64,000 bases of DNA from Chloroflexota bacterium (GTDB lineage: Bacteria > Chloroflexota > Dehalococcoidia > Bin125). The stretch is from positions 1 to 64,000 of the forward strand of contig JAPPJZ010000067.1 in assembly GCA_028874365.1 (NCBI GenBank). Direction: 5' to 3'. Both the position numbers and the translations under genes were made by a program. Below are positions 27,016-35,674 of this stretch, piece after piece; the stretch's first letter is position 1; each line of letters opens with the position of its first letter. The notes under the pieces are model-generated. The model saw only the letters and a list, made by a program, of their open reading frames with translations. It made no database searches and was not told where the DNA came from.

Positions 27016-27928
27016 ATGACACGTCCACGATCAGATTCGTCAGGATCACCGCGCCGGCGATCCAGACGTTGACGGCCTGCACGACGATGTAGTCGCGATT
27101 CGCGATCCCGTCGAGCAGATAGATGCCGACACCCGGCAAGGCGAAGATCAACTCAAACACGACCGAACCGCCGAGCACCACCGGAAACTGCACTCCAATC
27201 ACGGTGATGAATGGGATCAACGAGTTACGCAGCGCATGGCGGCGCAACAGCATGACTCGGGACAATCCTTTCGCCCGCGCGGTCAGCATGTAGTCCTGCC
27301 GCAGCACGTCGAGCAACGCGGTGCGAAGGATCCGGGTCTGCACGCCGGCGAGGATCAGTCCGAACAGGAGCGCCGGCAACCACATCTGTTGCAGGTTGGT
27401 CAGCGGCGCCTCCCAGATCGGTTGATAACCCAGCGGCGGCGACCATCTGAACCACTTCGCCCCGAACACGATCGCCAACGTGGCGAGCCAGAATCCCGGG
27501 ATCGCCAACGCGAACACAGCAATGCTGCGAGCGAGGTAGTCGGGCCATTGGCTACGCCTGAGCGCTGCGACGATTCCCAGCGGGACCGAGATCAACGTCG
27601 CGATCAGAATTCCGAGGACCGCCAGCTCAATGGTCACGTCGATCCGGTTGACGAGGTCAGCCCGCACTTCGCGCTGAGTGCGCAGCGCCTTGCCGAAGTC
27701 CCCCTGTACCGCGTCCCCAAGCCACTTGCCGAAGTAGACCAGGAACGGATCCTCGAGTCCGAGCTCCTCGCGCAGCCGTTCCTTCTCTGTGTCGTTGTAG
27801 AACGCCTCAGCGGCGAGCACATCCACGACGTCACCTGGCAGCGTCCGCATCACCCCGGCCACGATCACACTGATGCCGAACAGCGTCAGAACCGCGAGTA
27901 ACAAGCGACGAACGAGGTAGCCGCGCAT
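26978..27928 (-). CDS. ABC transporter permease, DppB/OppB type
   Basis: 316-residue permease. The first membrane segment RRLLLAVLTLFGISVIVAGV, the GKWLGDAVQGDFGKALRTQ segment and the EAA-like loop MLTARAKGLSRVMLLRRHAL near residue 218 are classical for DppB. It forms a heterodimeric channel with the gene at 26110-27015. GAGGAGGCGGCGAG precedes the ATG. The Q-rich binding protein is encoded 56 bases upstream on the same strand. Confidence 0.92.
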   Translation of the reverse strand: MRGYLVRRLLLAVLTLFGISVIVAGVMRTLPGDVVDVLAAEAFYNDTEKERLREELGLEDPFLVYFGKWLGDAVQGDFGKALRTQREVRADLVNRIDVTIELAVLGILIATLISVPLGIVAALRRSQWPDYLARSIAVFALAIPGFWLATLAIVFGAKWFRWSPPLGYQPIWEAPLTNLQQMWLPALLFGLILAGVQTRILRTALLDVLRQDYMLTARAKGLSRVMLLRRHALRNSLIPFITVIGVQFPVVLGGSVVFELIFALPGVGIYLLDGIANRDYIVVQAVNVWIAGAVILTNLIVDVSYGFLDPRIRVSS

Positions 27929-27984
27929 CTCGCCGCCTCCTCGTCCGCCGGTTCAGAGTCCGGAGCCTGCTGTCGACAAGTGAC

Positions 27985-29847
27985 CTACAGGTTGTTGAAC
28001 CACATGTCCTCCAGCGATGGCGACGGGGCGAAGGTCTGGATGAACTGCACGCCCGACAGCTCGGGCCGTGCGACCTGCGAGATCGGCGGGTTGACCCAGG
28101 GCACCGAGTACATCTGGTTGGCGATGTGCAACTGCAGGTCGTAGAGCAGCTTGCGCCGCGTCTCGACATCGCCTTCGGTGCGCTGCGCGTTGAGCAGATC
28201 CAGCATCTCCTGGTCCTCGCCCATCAACTCGCCGTTGGGAATCGGCGAGCGTGGGCTGTCGGGAATGAAGACGTTGCGCAGCGCCTCGTCCGGCTCGATC
28301 GACGCCACCGACAGGGTGTGACCGATCACGCCGGTGTTGCTGCCGTTGAAGATCGTCGAGTAGTGAACGGTGGGCTCGTTGACGACCAGGTCGACGCTGA
28401 TGCCGACCTGGAGCAGGTTGGCCTGCACGACCTGCGACTGCTCCGCGAAGATTGGGCCGTACGCGGTCGTCGTGTGGAACGGCACGCCGCTCAGTTCGTC
28501 GATCCCGGCCGCGTCGAGCAACTGTCTCGCCTTGTCCGGGTTGTAGCGATAGAACTCGCCCAGCGCATCGTCCTCTTTCGGATCGACCCACCAGCCGGCC
28601 AGCGGCGGCAGCGCCGTCGACCACTGCCCCTTCTCCAGCGCCCCACCGACCGTGAGGATCGAGTCACGGTCGATCGCGACGGACATCGCCTGTCGCACGC
28701 GCGGGTCGGTGAACGGCTCCAGGGCGAGGTCAGGGAATACGCCGCCGATCACGAGACTCGGCTGGTACTCCCAGGTCGCGCCGGGAATGCCGTTCTCCAG
28801 CTCTTCGACGATTGGCGGTGCGACGCCGAACCAGGTCGTGTTCAACTCGCCGCTGAGGAAGGCGGCGGCGATCGCGGAGTTGTCGCCGATGAAGTTGATC
28901 ACCAGCGAGTCCGCGTACGGTTTGGGGGCGTCGAAGTAGTTCGGGTTGCGCTTGTAGACGACACGCGAACCGGGCTCGTACTCGTCCAACAGGAACGGTC
29001 CGGCGCTGATCATCGTCTGTCGCGACATCTCGTCGACCAACAACTCGGGCGGCATCACGTACGGACCCGCGTGGTGGCCCAGGTAGAGCAGGAAGGGCGC
29101 CAACGGACCATTCAGGTCGAAGCGCACCGTGCGATCGTCAGTCGCGTCTACACCGACCAGACTCGGCAGGATCGCGCCGCGGTTGGGATAGCCGCCGTAG
29201 CGCTCCTCCTTGAATGAGAAGGCCACATCCTCGGCGGTCACCGCGCGTCCGTCGACCGGCGGGCGGTCCTCCCAGACCGCGTTCTCCTTGATTGTGAACA
29301 GCCAGGTCACATCGTCGGGCTGCTCGTACGACTCCGCCAGCCAGAGCTCGGGCTGGAAGTCGATCGACGACTGCCCCGGGTTGTTCGAGAACTGGGTCAG
29401 CATCGGATAGCAGTTGTGCCCGTGCAGGAACGCCTTGTAGCCGAAGGTCAGGAAGCCGTCGAACGAGGCCAGGTCGGACGTATCCGAGATCCGCAGTTCA
29501 CCGCCGATCGGCGGCGTGTCGTCGGCCTGTTGCGCCTGCGCGACAGCAGCTTGCTCTTGCTGCTGTTGCTGCATCTGCTGTTCTTGCTGCTCAGCCTGCT
29601 GAGCCGCCTGGGCAGCAGCCTGTTGCTGCTGTTGCTCCTGCTCCTGCTGAGCTGCCGGCTGGGGCTGGTCCTGCTGCTGTTGCTGCTGCTGCGCGACGGC
29701 CGGCGCTGCGTCGTCGTCATCGTCGTCGCCGCAGCCGACCAGGGCAAGGCCGGCGGCGCCCACTCCCGCCGTGGCCGCCGATCGCAGCACTGCCCGGCGA
29801 GACAGCCGCCGGTTCCGCATTCGCTTCCAGTAGTTCGAGCTCGACAT
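27985..29847 (-). CDS. ABC transporter substrate-binding lipoprotein (SBP_bac_5) with polyglutamine linker
   Basis: 620 residues. A twin-arginine signal (LSRRAVLRSAATAG) is followed by the lipobox LVGC (Cys39) and six Asp, so it is probably a Tat-exported lipoprotein. Residues 53-107 are a linker made mostly of Gln, Ala and Glu. The folded part begins near residue 112 with GGELRISD and has the family-5 solute-binding layout (WLFTIKENAVWEDRPPVDG, DPRVRQAMSVAIDRDSIL, FNGSN). It binds oligopeptides or other organics for the permeases next to it. GGGAGG before ATG 29847 is better than the upstream ATG at 29889. Confidence 0.9.
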   Translation of the reverse strand: MSSSNYWKRMRNRRLSRRAVLRSAATAGVGAAGLALVGCGDDDDDDAAPAVAQQQQQQQDQPQPAAQQEQEQQQQQAAAQAAQQAEQQEQQMQQQQQEQAAVAQAQQADDTPPIGGELRISDTSDLASFDGFLTFGYKAFLHGHNCYPMLTQFSNNPGQSSIDFQPELWLAESYEQPDDVTWLFTIKENAVWEDRPPVDGRAVTAEDVAFSFKEERYGGYPNRGAILPSLVGVDATDDRTVRFDLNGPLAPFLLYLGHHAGPYVMPPELLVDEMSRQTMISAGPFLLDEYEPGSRVVYKRNPNYFDAPKPYADSLVINFIGDNSAIAAAFLSGELNTTWFGVAPPIVEELENGIPGATWEYQPSLVIGGVFPDLALEPFTDPRVRQAMSVAIDRDSILTVGGALEKGQWSTALPPLAGWWVDPKEDDALGEFYRYNPDKARQLLDAAGIDELSGVPFHTTTAYGPIFAEQSQVVQANLLQVGISVDLVVNEPTVHYSTIFNGSNTGVIGHTLSVASIEPDEALRNVFIPDSPRSPIPNGELMGEDQEMLDLLNAQRTEGDVETRRKLLYDLQLHIANQMYSVPWVNPPISQVARPELSGVQFIQTFAPSPSLEDMWFNNL

Positions 29848-29943
29848 GAGGTACCTCCCGCTCATCTGGCGGGAGGCTAGCGAATTCAAATCGACCGGAT
29901 TGTCAAGCGTTCCGGATACGACGGAAGGCGCGCGAGCCGCTCC

Positions 29944-30861
29944 CTAGCCCTTCCGCCGGTCCTCATACGTGTCGAAGAAGCGGTTCTTGACCGTCTTCTG
30001 GTTTTCGTAGATCGAGCCCTGCTTCGGTGAGGCTGGGAGGGGCAGGTAGGCAGGGACTTCGGTCTGGCGCGGCTGCTCTACCGGTTCGCCGGCGCACATG
30101 AAGCTCCAGTACTGCTCCAGTGTCTGCGGCCCCAGACCCATGATCGGCCAGGAGTCGGCGGCGGCGTAGCCGAAGAGCAACAGCCGGCGCTGAATCTCCG
30201 AGCGGTTCAGCGCCGAGCCGTGCATCGTTCGCACGTGGTGGAACGAGACGGATCCGGCCGGACCCTCAAGCGCGACCAGATCCTTTTCCATGTCCCAGTC
30301 GAACTCGTCCGGCTCCACGGCGCCCGTGAAGTAGCGGCCCTCGGGGTGGTGGTGATCGTAGATCTTGCGCTTGTGCGATCCGGGCACGACCAGCAGCGGG
30401 CCGTTGATCGCGTAGCAGTCGTCGAGCAGGATGCCCGCAGCGACGAGGTCGTCGTTGGTGTGCGGATAGAAGGGCCAGTCCTGGTGCCACTCGACGGGCG
30501 CGCCGTACTCGGCCGCCTTCATGTTCAGCTTGTCGTTCTGCAGGCGAACGTTGGGGCCGATCAGCGCTGTCACGACCTCCATCAGCACCGGGTGCTGGGC
30601 CAGCTCGCGGAAAAACGGCCAGTGCGTTGACGGCGACTTCAGCCGTCGCACACGCGGCTCCTCGGGCGTGTGTGAGTCTTCGAGGTCGTACTGCGCATTG
30701 TGGTCGGTCAGCCCGGCGGCCTCGGCCACGATGCGGTCGGTCTCGTCGCGTAGCGCCTGCAGCACGTCGTCGGGCAGCAGTTTGGGCATCAGCAGGAAAC
30801 CGTTTTCGTGGTAGAAGTCAACCTGCTCCTGGGTGATCGAAGGTGCGGCGGCGGTTGTCAT
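29944..30861 (-). CDS. phytanoyl-CoA dioxygenase (PhyH) family protein
   Basis: 305-residue Fe(II)/2-oxoglutarate-dependent oxygenase. The facial triad is visible: His126 and Asp128 in EWHQDWPFY, and His214 in RTMHGSALNRS. GPLLVVPGSHKRKIYDHH and a downstream Arg (SEIQRRLLLFGY) fit co-substrate binding. PhyH members hydroxylate alkyl chains alpha or beta to a carboxyl or modify small molecules; the substrate is unknown. GGGAG upstream of ATG 30861 argues against the longer frame from 30957. Downstream comes the ABC binding-protein gene, 96 bases away. Confidence 0.9.
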   Translation of the reverse strand: MTTAAAPSITQEQVDFYHENGFLLMPKLLPDDVLQALRDETDRIVAEAAGLTDHNAQYDLEDSHTPEEPRVRRLKSPSTHWPFFRELAQHPVLMEVVTALIGPNVRLQNDKLNMKAAEYGAPVEWHQDWPFYPHTNDDLVAAGILLDDCYAINGPLLVVPGSHKRKIYDHHHPEGRYFTGAVEPDEFDWDMEKDLVALEGPAGSVSFHHVRTMHGSALNRSEIQRRLLLFGYAAADSWPIMGLGPQTLEQYWSFMCAGEPVEQPRQTEVPAYLPLPASPKQGSIYENQKTVKNRFFDTYEDRRKG

Positions 30862-30985
30862 AGAAACTCCCAAACTCCAGGCGGGACTGCGCCTATCAGG
30901 ATAGACACTCGATCCCACAGACGGCCCCGTGCCCGTCTCCCGCCTGCGAGCAGGCACAGGAAAAAAATCGGGACCGGGCTGGGGA

Positions 30986-31297
30986 CTATAGGGGGTCGTC
31001 GTCCTCGTCGGCGAATTCGTCGTCCTCGTCGCGGCATTCGCACTGGACGGAGGCGATGCCGTCGCGGACGCCTTTCATGTAGGCCTCCGACTCAGAGAGG
31101 ATGCCGGTCTGGACAGAGACCGAGGTCTCGTCGATGCCGAGTTCGCGCTTGACCTCGGCGCAGCGTTCGTTGAGCGGCGAGAGTTCGCGCACGAGCGTGA
31201 CCAGGGCGCGGACCCGGACGTATCCGGGTTCCTGTCTGTTCATCGCCAGGTTGGCGACCTCGGTCATGGTGTCGTGATAGGTCACGGGAAACGACAT
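30986..31297 (-). CDS. hypothetical protein (102 aa)
   Basis: 102 residues with no recognised family. The N half looks helical (TYHDTMTEVANLAMNR, VRALVTLVRELSPLNERCAE); the C-terminus holds a Cys pair (VQCECRDED) and a very acidic tail (EDDEFADEDDDP). GAGGAGG seven bases before the ATG at 31297 gives a strong ribosome site and favours this start over 31393. Divergent from the gamma-glutamyltransferase gene. Function not known. Confidence 0.65.
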   Translation of the reverse strand: MSFPVTYHDTMTEVANLAMNRQEPGYVRVRALVTLVRELSPLNERCAEVKRELGIDETSVSVQTGILSESEAYMKGVRDGIASVQCECRDEDDEFADEDDDPL

Positions 31298-31419
31298 TGT
31301 GGTACCTCCTCGTCGTCCGCACGTCTTCGTCGGGATCGATAATAGCAACAGGTGTTCGGTGTTGCGAGTTCGGAGGGTGTTCCTGGTTGACAAGCGGGTG
31401 CGATGCCTAGACTGCGCCC

Positions 31420-33054
31420 ATGACGATCCTCCGCGAACATCCCTTCCGCTTCGAATCCCGACGCTCCCCCGTCCTCTCTACCAAGGGCATCGTCGCCACG
31501 AGCCAGCCGCTCGCCTCGATGGCCGGTGTGCGCATCCTGGCCGAGGGAGGTAACGCAGCCGACGCGGCCGTCGCGGCCGCTGCGACGCTCGCGGTCGTCG
31601 AGCCCACGTCGACCGGTATCGGCGGCGATTGCTTCGCACTCTTCTACAACGCCGACGATCAGAGTGTCTCCGCCCTCAACGGCAGCGGCCGATCGCCGGC
31701 GGCGCTCGACCTCGATGTGGTCGAACGCTGCGGCGGCTGGGAGCGGCAGGGTCCGCACGCCGTGACGGTCCCAGGATCGATCATGGGCTGGCACGACACG
31801 GTGACCCGCTTCGGCCGGATGCCGCTCGCCGACGTGCTCCAGCCGGCCATTGAGTACGCCGAGCAGGGCTTTGCCATGACGCCGGCTATCGCTCGTGGCT
31901 GGGACTTCCAGGCCGAGCTGCTGGCGGAGAAAGGACCGGCCGGAACCGATCTGCTGCTCAACGGCAACGCGCCCCGGGCCGGCGAAGTCTGGAGCAACCA
32001 GCACATCGCGCGGGTGATGCGCGAGGTCGCGGACGGGGGTCCCGAGGCCTTCTACCGTGGACGCCCGGCCCAACGCATTGTCGAGGCGCTCGAAGAGCAC
32101 AACGGCGTGATGGCGCTCAGCGACCTCGCCGATCACTGCTCCACCTTCGACGACGCCATCTCAACCACCTACCGCCGTCATCGCGTCTGGGAATGCCCGC
32201 CCAATGGACAGGGCATTACGACGCTGATGGCGCTCAACATCCTTGAAGGCTTTGAGATCGGCGAGTACGACGCCCGCTCACCCGAGGTGCTGCACATCGT
32301 CATCGAGGCGCTTCGGCTCGCCTTCGCCGACGCCCGCTCGCTGGTCGCCGACCCGGCCAAATCGGAGGTGCCGGTCGAAGCGATGCTGAGCAAGGCGTAT
32401 GCCGCCAAGCGGCGACAACTGATCTGCGAGGACCAGGCGATCGAACTCGCCTCCTCAGGATTCCTGCCGGGCCGTTCCGATACGGTCTATCTCTCGGCCG
32501 CCGACGGCGACGGCAACGCCTGCTCGTTCATCAACTCCAACTACGAGGGCTTCGGCAGTTGCATCGTCCCGCGCGAGTGCGGCTTCAGCCTGCAAAACCG
32601 AGGCGCGGGGTTCGTCGTCGACGATCCGAATCATCCCAACGCGCTCGCCGGCGGCAAGCGGCCCTATCACACGATCATGCCCTCGATGATCACCCGCCAC
32701 GACGGCAGCCTCTTCGCCAGCTACGGGGTGATGGGCGGCTGGAACCAGCCGCAGGGGCAGACACAGGTCGTGCTCAATCTGATTGACCGCGGCATGGACG
32801 CCCAGACCGCGATCGACGCGCCGCGCGTCTCGATGTACGAAGAGCCGCCCAACGGCCCCATCTACGTCGAAGACACCTTTGGCATTGAAGTGCTCTCAGC
32901 GCTCGCCCTGCTCGGCCACCCGGTCGTGCCCGCCAGTGGAGCGATGCGCACCGGTGTCGTGGGCAAGGGTCAGATCATCGTGCGGGACCCCGAACGAGGC
33001 GTCCTCTGGGGAGGATCGGACCCACGCGCCGACGGTTGCGCGATCGCCCTCTAG
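31420..33054 (+). CDS. gamma-glutamyltransferase family protein
   Basis: 544-residue Ntn-hydrolase of the gamma-glutamyltranspeptidase family. It has GGNAADAAVAAAATLAVVEP and TGIGGDCFALFY near residue 45-75, PGSIMGWHD near 118, the autocleavage/nucleophile Thr355 in SDTVYLSAADGDGN, and the small-subunit signature FGSCIVPRECGFSLQNRGAGF. The precursor cleaves itself before Thr355. No signal peptide is evident, unlike periplasmic GGTs, so the protein may be cytoplasmic and act on other gamma-glutamyl or acyl substrates (cephalosporin acylase-like relatives exist). Confidence 0.9.
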   Translation: MTILREHPFRFESRRSPVLSTKGIVATSQPLASMAGVRILAEGGNAADAAVAAAATLAVVEPTSTGIGGDCFALFYNADDQSVSALNGSGRSPAALDLDVVERCGGWERQGPHAVTVPGSIMGWHDTVTRFGRMPLADVLQPAIEYAEQGFAMTPAIARGWDFQAELLAEKGPAGTDLLLNGNAPRAGEVWSNQHIARVMREVADGGPEAFYRGRPAQRIVEALEEHNGVMALSDLADHCSTFDDAISTTYRRHRVWECPPNGQGITTLMALNILEGFEIGEYDARSPEVLHIVIEALRLAFADARSLVADPAKSEVPVEAMLSKAYAAKRRQLICEDQAIELASSGFLPGRSDTVYLSAADGDGNACSFINSNYEGFGSCIVPRECGFSLQNRGAGFVVDDPNHPNALAGGKRPYHTIMPSMITRHDGSLFASYGVMGGWNQPQGQTQVVLNLIDRGMDAQTAIDAPRVSMYEEPPNGPIYVEDTFGIEVLSALALLGHPVVPASGAMRTGVVGKGQIIVRDPERGVLWGGSDPRADGCAIAL

Positions 33055-33362
33055 AAGCTGCCGACGTCGCCGCCGAAGCCGCCACCGTCGAAGCCGCCGC
33101 CGACATCGTGACCGCCCCCGTGGCCGCCGTGATGGCCGCCATCGAAGTGACCCGGGTCGTAGCCGCTCGCGGCCTGTCCTGCGTCACCGGCGTGGTGATC
33201 GCCGACCATGTAGCCCACCGCGGCGGCGCCCAGCACCCAGGTCCACATCCCGTCCTGCCAGTCCCGCACCCTGGCGTTCGCCCGACGCCCGAACAGACGC
33301 GAGACAATGCGCAGCGGGAAGAACACGATCAGTGTGATCAGTTCCAGAATCAAGGTCTTCAC
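33051..33362 (-). CDS. small membrane protein with Gly/His/Asp-rich tail
   Basis: 103 residues. The N-terminal hydrophobic segment is LILELITLIVFFPLRIVSRL, a second short hydrophobic patch WTWVLGAAAVGYMVGD follows, and residues about 60-103 are almost only Gly, His and Asp (GGHHGGHGGGHDVGGG). The tail could bind metal ions. GTG start at 33362 with AGGAGG five bases upstream. Convergent stop overlap with the gamma-glutamyltransferase gene. Function unknown. Confidence 0.65.
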   Translation of the reverse strand: MKTLILELITLIVFFPLRIVSRLFGRRANARVRDWQDGMWTWVLGAAAVGYMVGDHHAGDAGQAASGYDPGHFDGGHHGGHGGGHDVGGGFDGGGFGGDVGSF

Positions 33363-33456
33363 GATCGCCTCCTAGCCAACGCGTTGCGTCAGTCCTCTGT
33401 ACGGTCTGTCCTGCGAAGCTACCCGATTCCCGGCCCGATCGGGGGCCCGTCCCCCG

Positions 33457-35016
33457 TTAGGGCCGGAACGTCGGGCCCGACCCGGGCCCGAGTTGCGTCC
33501 TGATCACGCCCTGGGCCATCTCGACGAAATCGCAGAGCCGAGCCCGGGTCTCACGCGGGTCGATCAGATCGAGTCCACTCGCCTCCGCCGTGCGGAAGGG
33601 CGAGGAGATGCGCTGGAACGTCTCTTCCAGTTCCTGCCGCTTCGCCTCCGGGTCGGGGGCGGCTTCGATGATCCGCCGGAAGGCGGCGCTGGTGCCGCCC
33701 TCGATGTGCATCGAACCCCAGTGACCCGAGACCCAGGCGTAGCGCCGGTATAGATGCGGGCCGGGTCGGTACTGCAGACTGCCGGCCAGCCCGAACGACT
33801 GTCGGCAGATGAACGAAATCCAGGGCATCGTGCTATGCACGATCGAGTGAACCAGCCGCGAGCCGGCCCGCTCGATCCCCTGCTCCTCCGACGCCGGGCC
33901 GACGAGGAAGCCGGGATCGTCCATCAGCACCACCATCGGAATGTGGAAGGTGTCGCAGAGCTGGACCAGCCGCGTCGACTTCTCGGCCGCGGCGACGTCC
34001 ATTGAACCGCCGCGGTGATAGGGATTGTTGGTCATCACGCCGACCGGATAGCCGTGCGCCCGACCCAAGCCGACGATCCGTGAGGTGCCGTAGTCGGGCG
34101 CGATCTCAAAGAACGAGTCCTTGTCCAGCACGCCCTCGAGGATCACACGTGCGTCGTACGGTCGACGCTTGTTGCGTGGAATCAGCGAAAGCAGGCGTTC
34201 GTCGCGGCGGCTGGGATCGTCCGACGTGTCGCCGCGCGGCGGCATTTCCCAAACGTTGTCGGGCAGATAGCCGAGGAATTGTTTGACCTGCTCGATCGCC
34301 GCCGCTTCATCCTCGGCGACGTTGTCGACGACGCCGCTGATCCGCGTGTGTACGGCGTGTCCGCCGAGGTCTTCCTTGTCGATGTCGAGCCCAAGCGCCG
34401 CTTTGACGACCGGCGGTCCGCCGGGGAACACCTGACCGGTGCCCTTGGCGATCACACTGAAGTGGCTCAGGCAGGGAATCGGCGCGAGCCCGCCGGCCGC
34501 CGGGCCGAGCACCGCCGAGGCGACGGGCGCGACATTGAGGATCTTGCAGAACTCCCCGAAAAACGCGCCATCCGGGATGTAGGTCCGGCCCAGATCGGAG
34601 AACTCCGTCACGCTGCCGCCGGCGCCGTCGATCAGGTTGACCGTCGGCAGCCGCAGCTCCATCGGGCTGGGGTGCCCGTGCCCGATGTCGACGCCGCCGT
34701 CGTCGGTCCGGGCGGAGCCGCCGCGAATCGTGAAGTCCTGCCCCGTGACATAGACCCGCCGGCCGTTCACCTTGGCCAGCCCACGCACGCGGCTGACGGG
34801 CGTGAACGACGCCAGCTCGCCGCGTTCGTCGTAGGTCGCACTGCCCTGCAGCTTGCCCATCTCGTCGAAGCTTCCGGGATCGGCCAACAGCTCGATGCGT
34901 TCGCGCACCGTGAGCTTGCCTTGCGAATGCTGCCGCTCGATCCCGCTCGGACCGCCCATCGCCTCCTTCAGCGCATGGCGGCGCGCCAGCTCCTCGATCT
35001 CCTGTTGCCAGCTCAT
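33457..35016 (-). CDS. acyl-CoA carboxylase carboxyltransferase subunit
   Basis: 519-residue biotin-dependent carboxyltransferase. N half: ERQHSQGKLTVRERIELLAD and LGPAAGGLAPIPCLSHFSVI. C half: VLMDDPGFLVGPASEEQGIE, RQSFGLAGSLQYRPG. The usual G-A-G oxyanion motif of the C half reads FGLAGSLQ, and the overall pattern is that of propionyl/acetyl-CoA carboxylase beta paralogs of uncertain substrate. It is clearly different from the methylcrotonyl-type gene at 19082. GGGAG before ATG 35016. No biotin-carboxylase subunit is nearby. Confidence 0.85.
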   Translation of the reverse strand: MSWQQEIEELARRHALKEAMGGPSGIERQHSQGKLTVRERIELLADPGSFDEMGKLQGSATYDERGELASFTPVSRVRGLAKVNGRRVYVTGQDFTIRGGSARTDDGGVDIGHGHPSPMELRLPTVNLIDGAGGSVTEFSDLGRTYIPDGAFFGEFCKILNVAPVASAVLGPAAGGLAPIPCLSHFSVIAKGTGQVFPGGPPVVKAALGLDIDKEDLGGHAVHTRISGVVDNVAEDEAAAIEQVKQFLGYLPDNVWEMPPRGDTSDDPSRRDERLLSLIPRNKRRPYDARVILEGVLDKDSFFEIAPDYGTSRIVGLGRAHGYPVGVMTNNPYHRGGSMDVAAAEKSTRLVQLCDTFHIPMVVLMDDPGFLVGPASEEQGIERAGSRLVHSIVHSTMPWISFICRQSFGLAGSLQYRPGPHLYRRYAWVSGHWGSMHIEGGTSAAFRRIIEAAPDPEAKRQELEETFQRISSPFRTAEASGLDLIDPRETRARLCDFVEMAQGVIRTQLGPGSGPTFRP

Positions 35017-35220
35017 GATTGGCTCCCTCGGTTGCCTCGGTCATGCCGTCGCGTTCGCGCGCGGACGCTCCAACAGGCTAAGCGCGGCAAACGCGCGGAG
35101 ACCGTGGCCCTCGCCGGTCTGTCCTCGAGTCGGCATCGCGCGCAACGCTCGGCCGCTGACTGTATTCTGCAGCAACGCCGCCGACGACCGGGCGGCGCTG
35201 TCAGTTCGCAGGAGAAACCG

Positions 35221-35634
35221 ATGACCAAGCAAGGCGTCGAGCCGGACAGCTTCAGTCAGCCCTTCTGGGACGCCGCGAACGAAGAACGCCTGGTGATCCA
35301 GAACTGCGTCGCCTGCGATCGGCTCCAGCATCCGCCGTCTGACACCTGCCGCGAGTGCGACGACGGCGGGGAGCTCGAATGGAAGCAGGTCAGCGGTCGC
35401 GGCACGATCTACAACTATGGCGTCGTGCATGACTGTCCGGTCCGCCTGCTGCAGGAGGATCAACCCTTCAACCTCGCCGTGATCATGCTCGACGAAGATC
35501 CCGGGATCCAGATGTACTCGCACCTGCCCGGCGTACCGGTCGACGAGGTACCGGTCGGCTCGCCAGTCGAGGTGATCTTCGAGCCCTCGGACAACGGTCA
35601 GCTCGTGCCCGAGTGGCGCGTGATCGACGGCTGA
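35221..35634 (+). CDS. Zn-ribbon/OB-fold protein (DUF35)
   Basis: 137 residues. An N-terminal helix (SQPFWDAANEERLVIQNC) is followed by a rubredoxin-like zinc ribbon CVACDRLQHPPSDTCREC and an OB-fold beginning GRGTIYNYGVVHDC. DUF35 proteins partner with thiolase-like enzymes and bind acyl-CoA; a thiolase-like gene follows 40 bases downstream. AGGAG before the ATG at 35221. Confidence 0.9.
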   Translation: MTKQGVEPDSFSQPFWDAANEERLVIQNCVACDRLQHPPSDTCRECDDGGELEWKQVSGRGTIYNYGVVHDCPVRLLQEDQPFNLAVIMLDEDPGIQMYSHLPGVPVDEVPVGSPVEVIFEPSDNGQLVPEWRVIDG

Positions 35635-35674
35635 TCCCAATTCTTCTGACAACCTGTCTGGCTTGGAGCACGCA

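Noticed and set aside
29416-29880. Plus-strand ORF with a long Leu-rich run
   Set aside because: It is the antisense of the polyglutamine linker (CAG/CTG codons), which gives an artificial hydrophobic run.
30934-30970. Hairpin GCCTGC-GA-GCAGGC next to an A-run as a terminator
   Set aside because: For the minus-strand gene the T-run would come before the hairpin, and on the plus strand the run is A, so it does not fit an intrinsic terminator.
34279-35220. Long plus-strand frame leading into the DUF35 gene
   Set aside because: Antisense to the carboxyltransferase gene; only the part from the ATG at 35221, with its own ribosome site, has a family signature.
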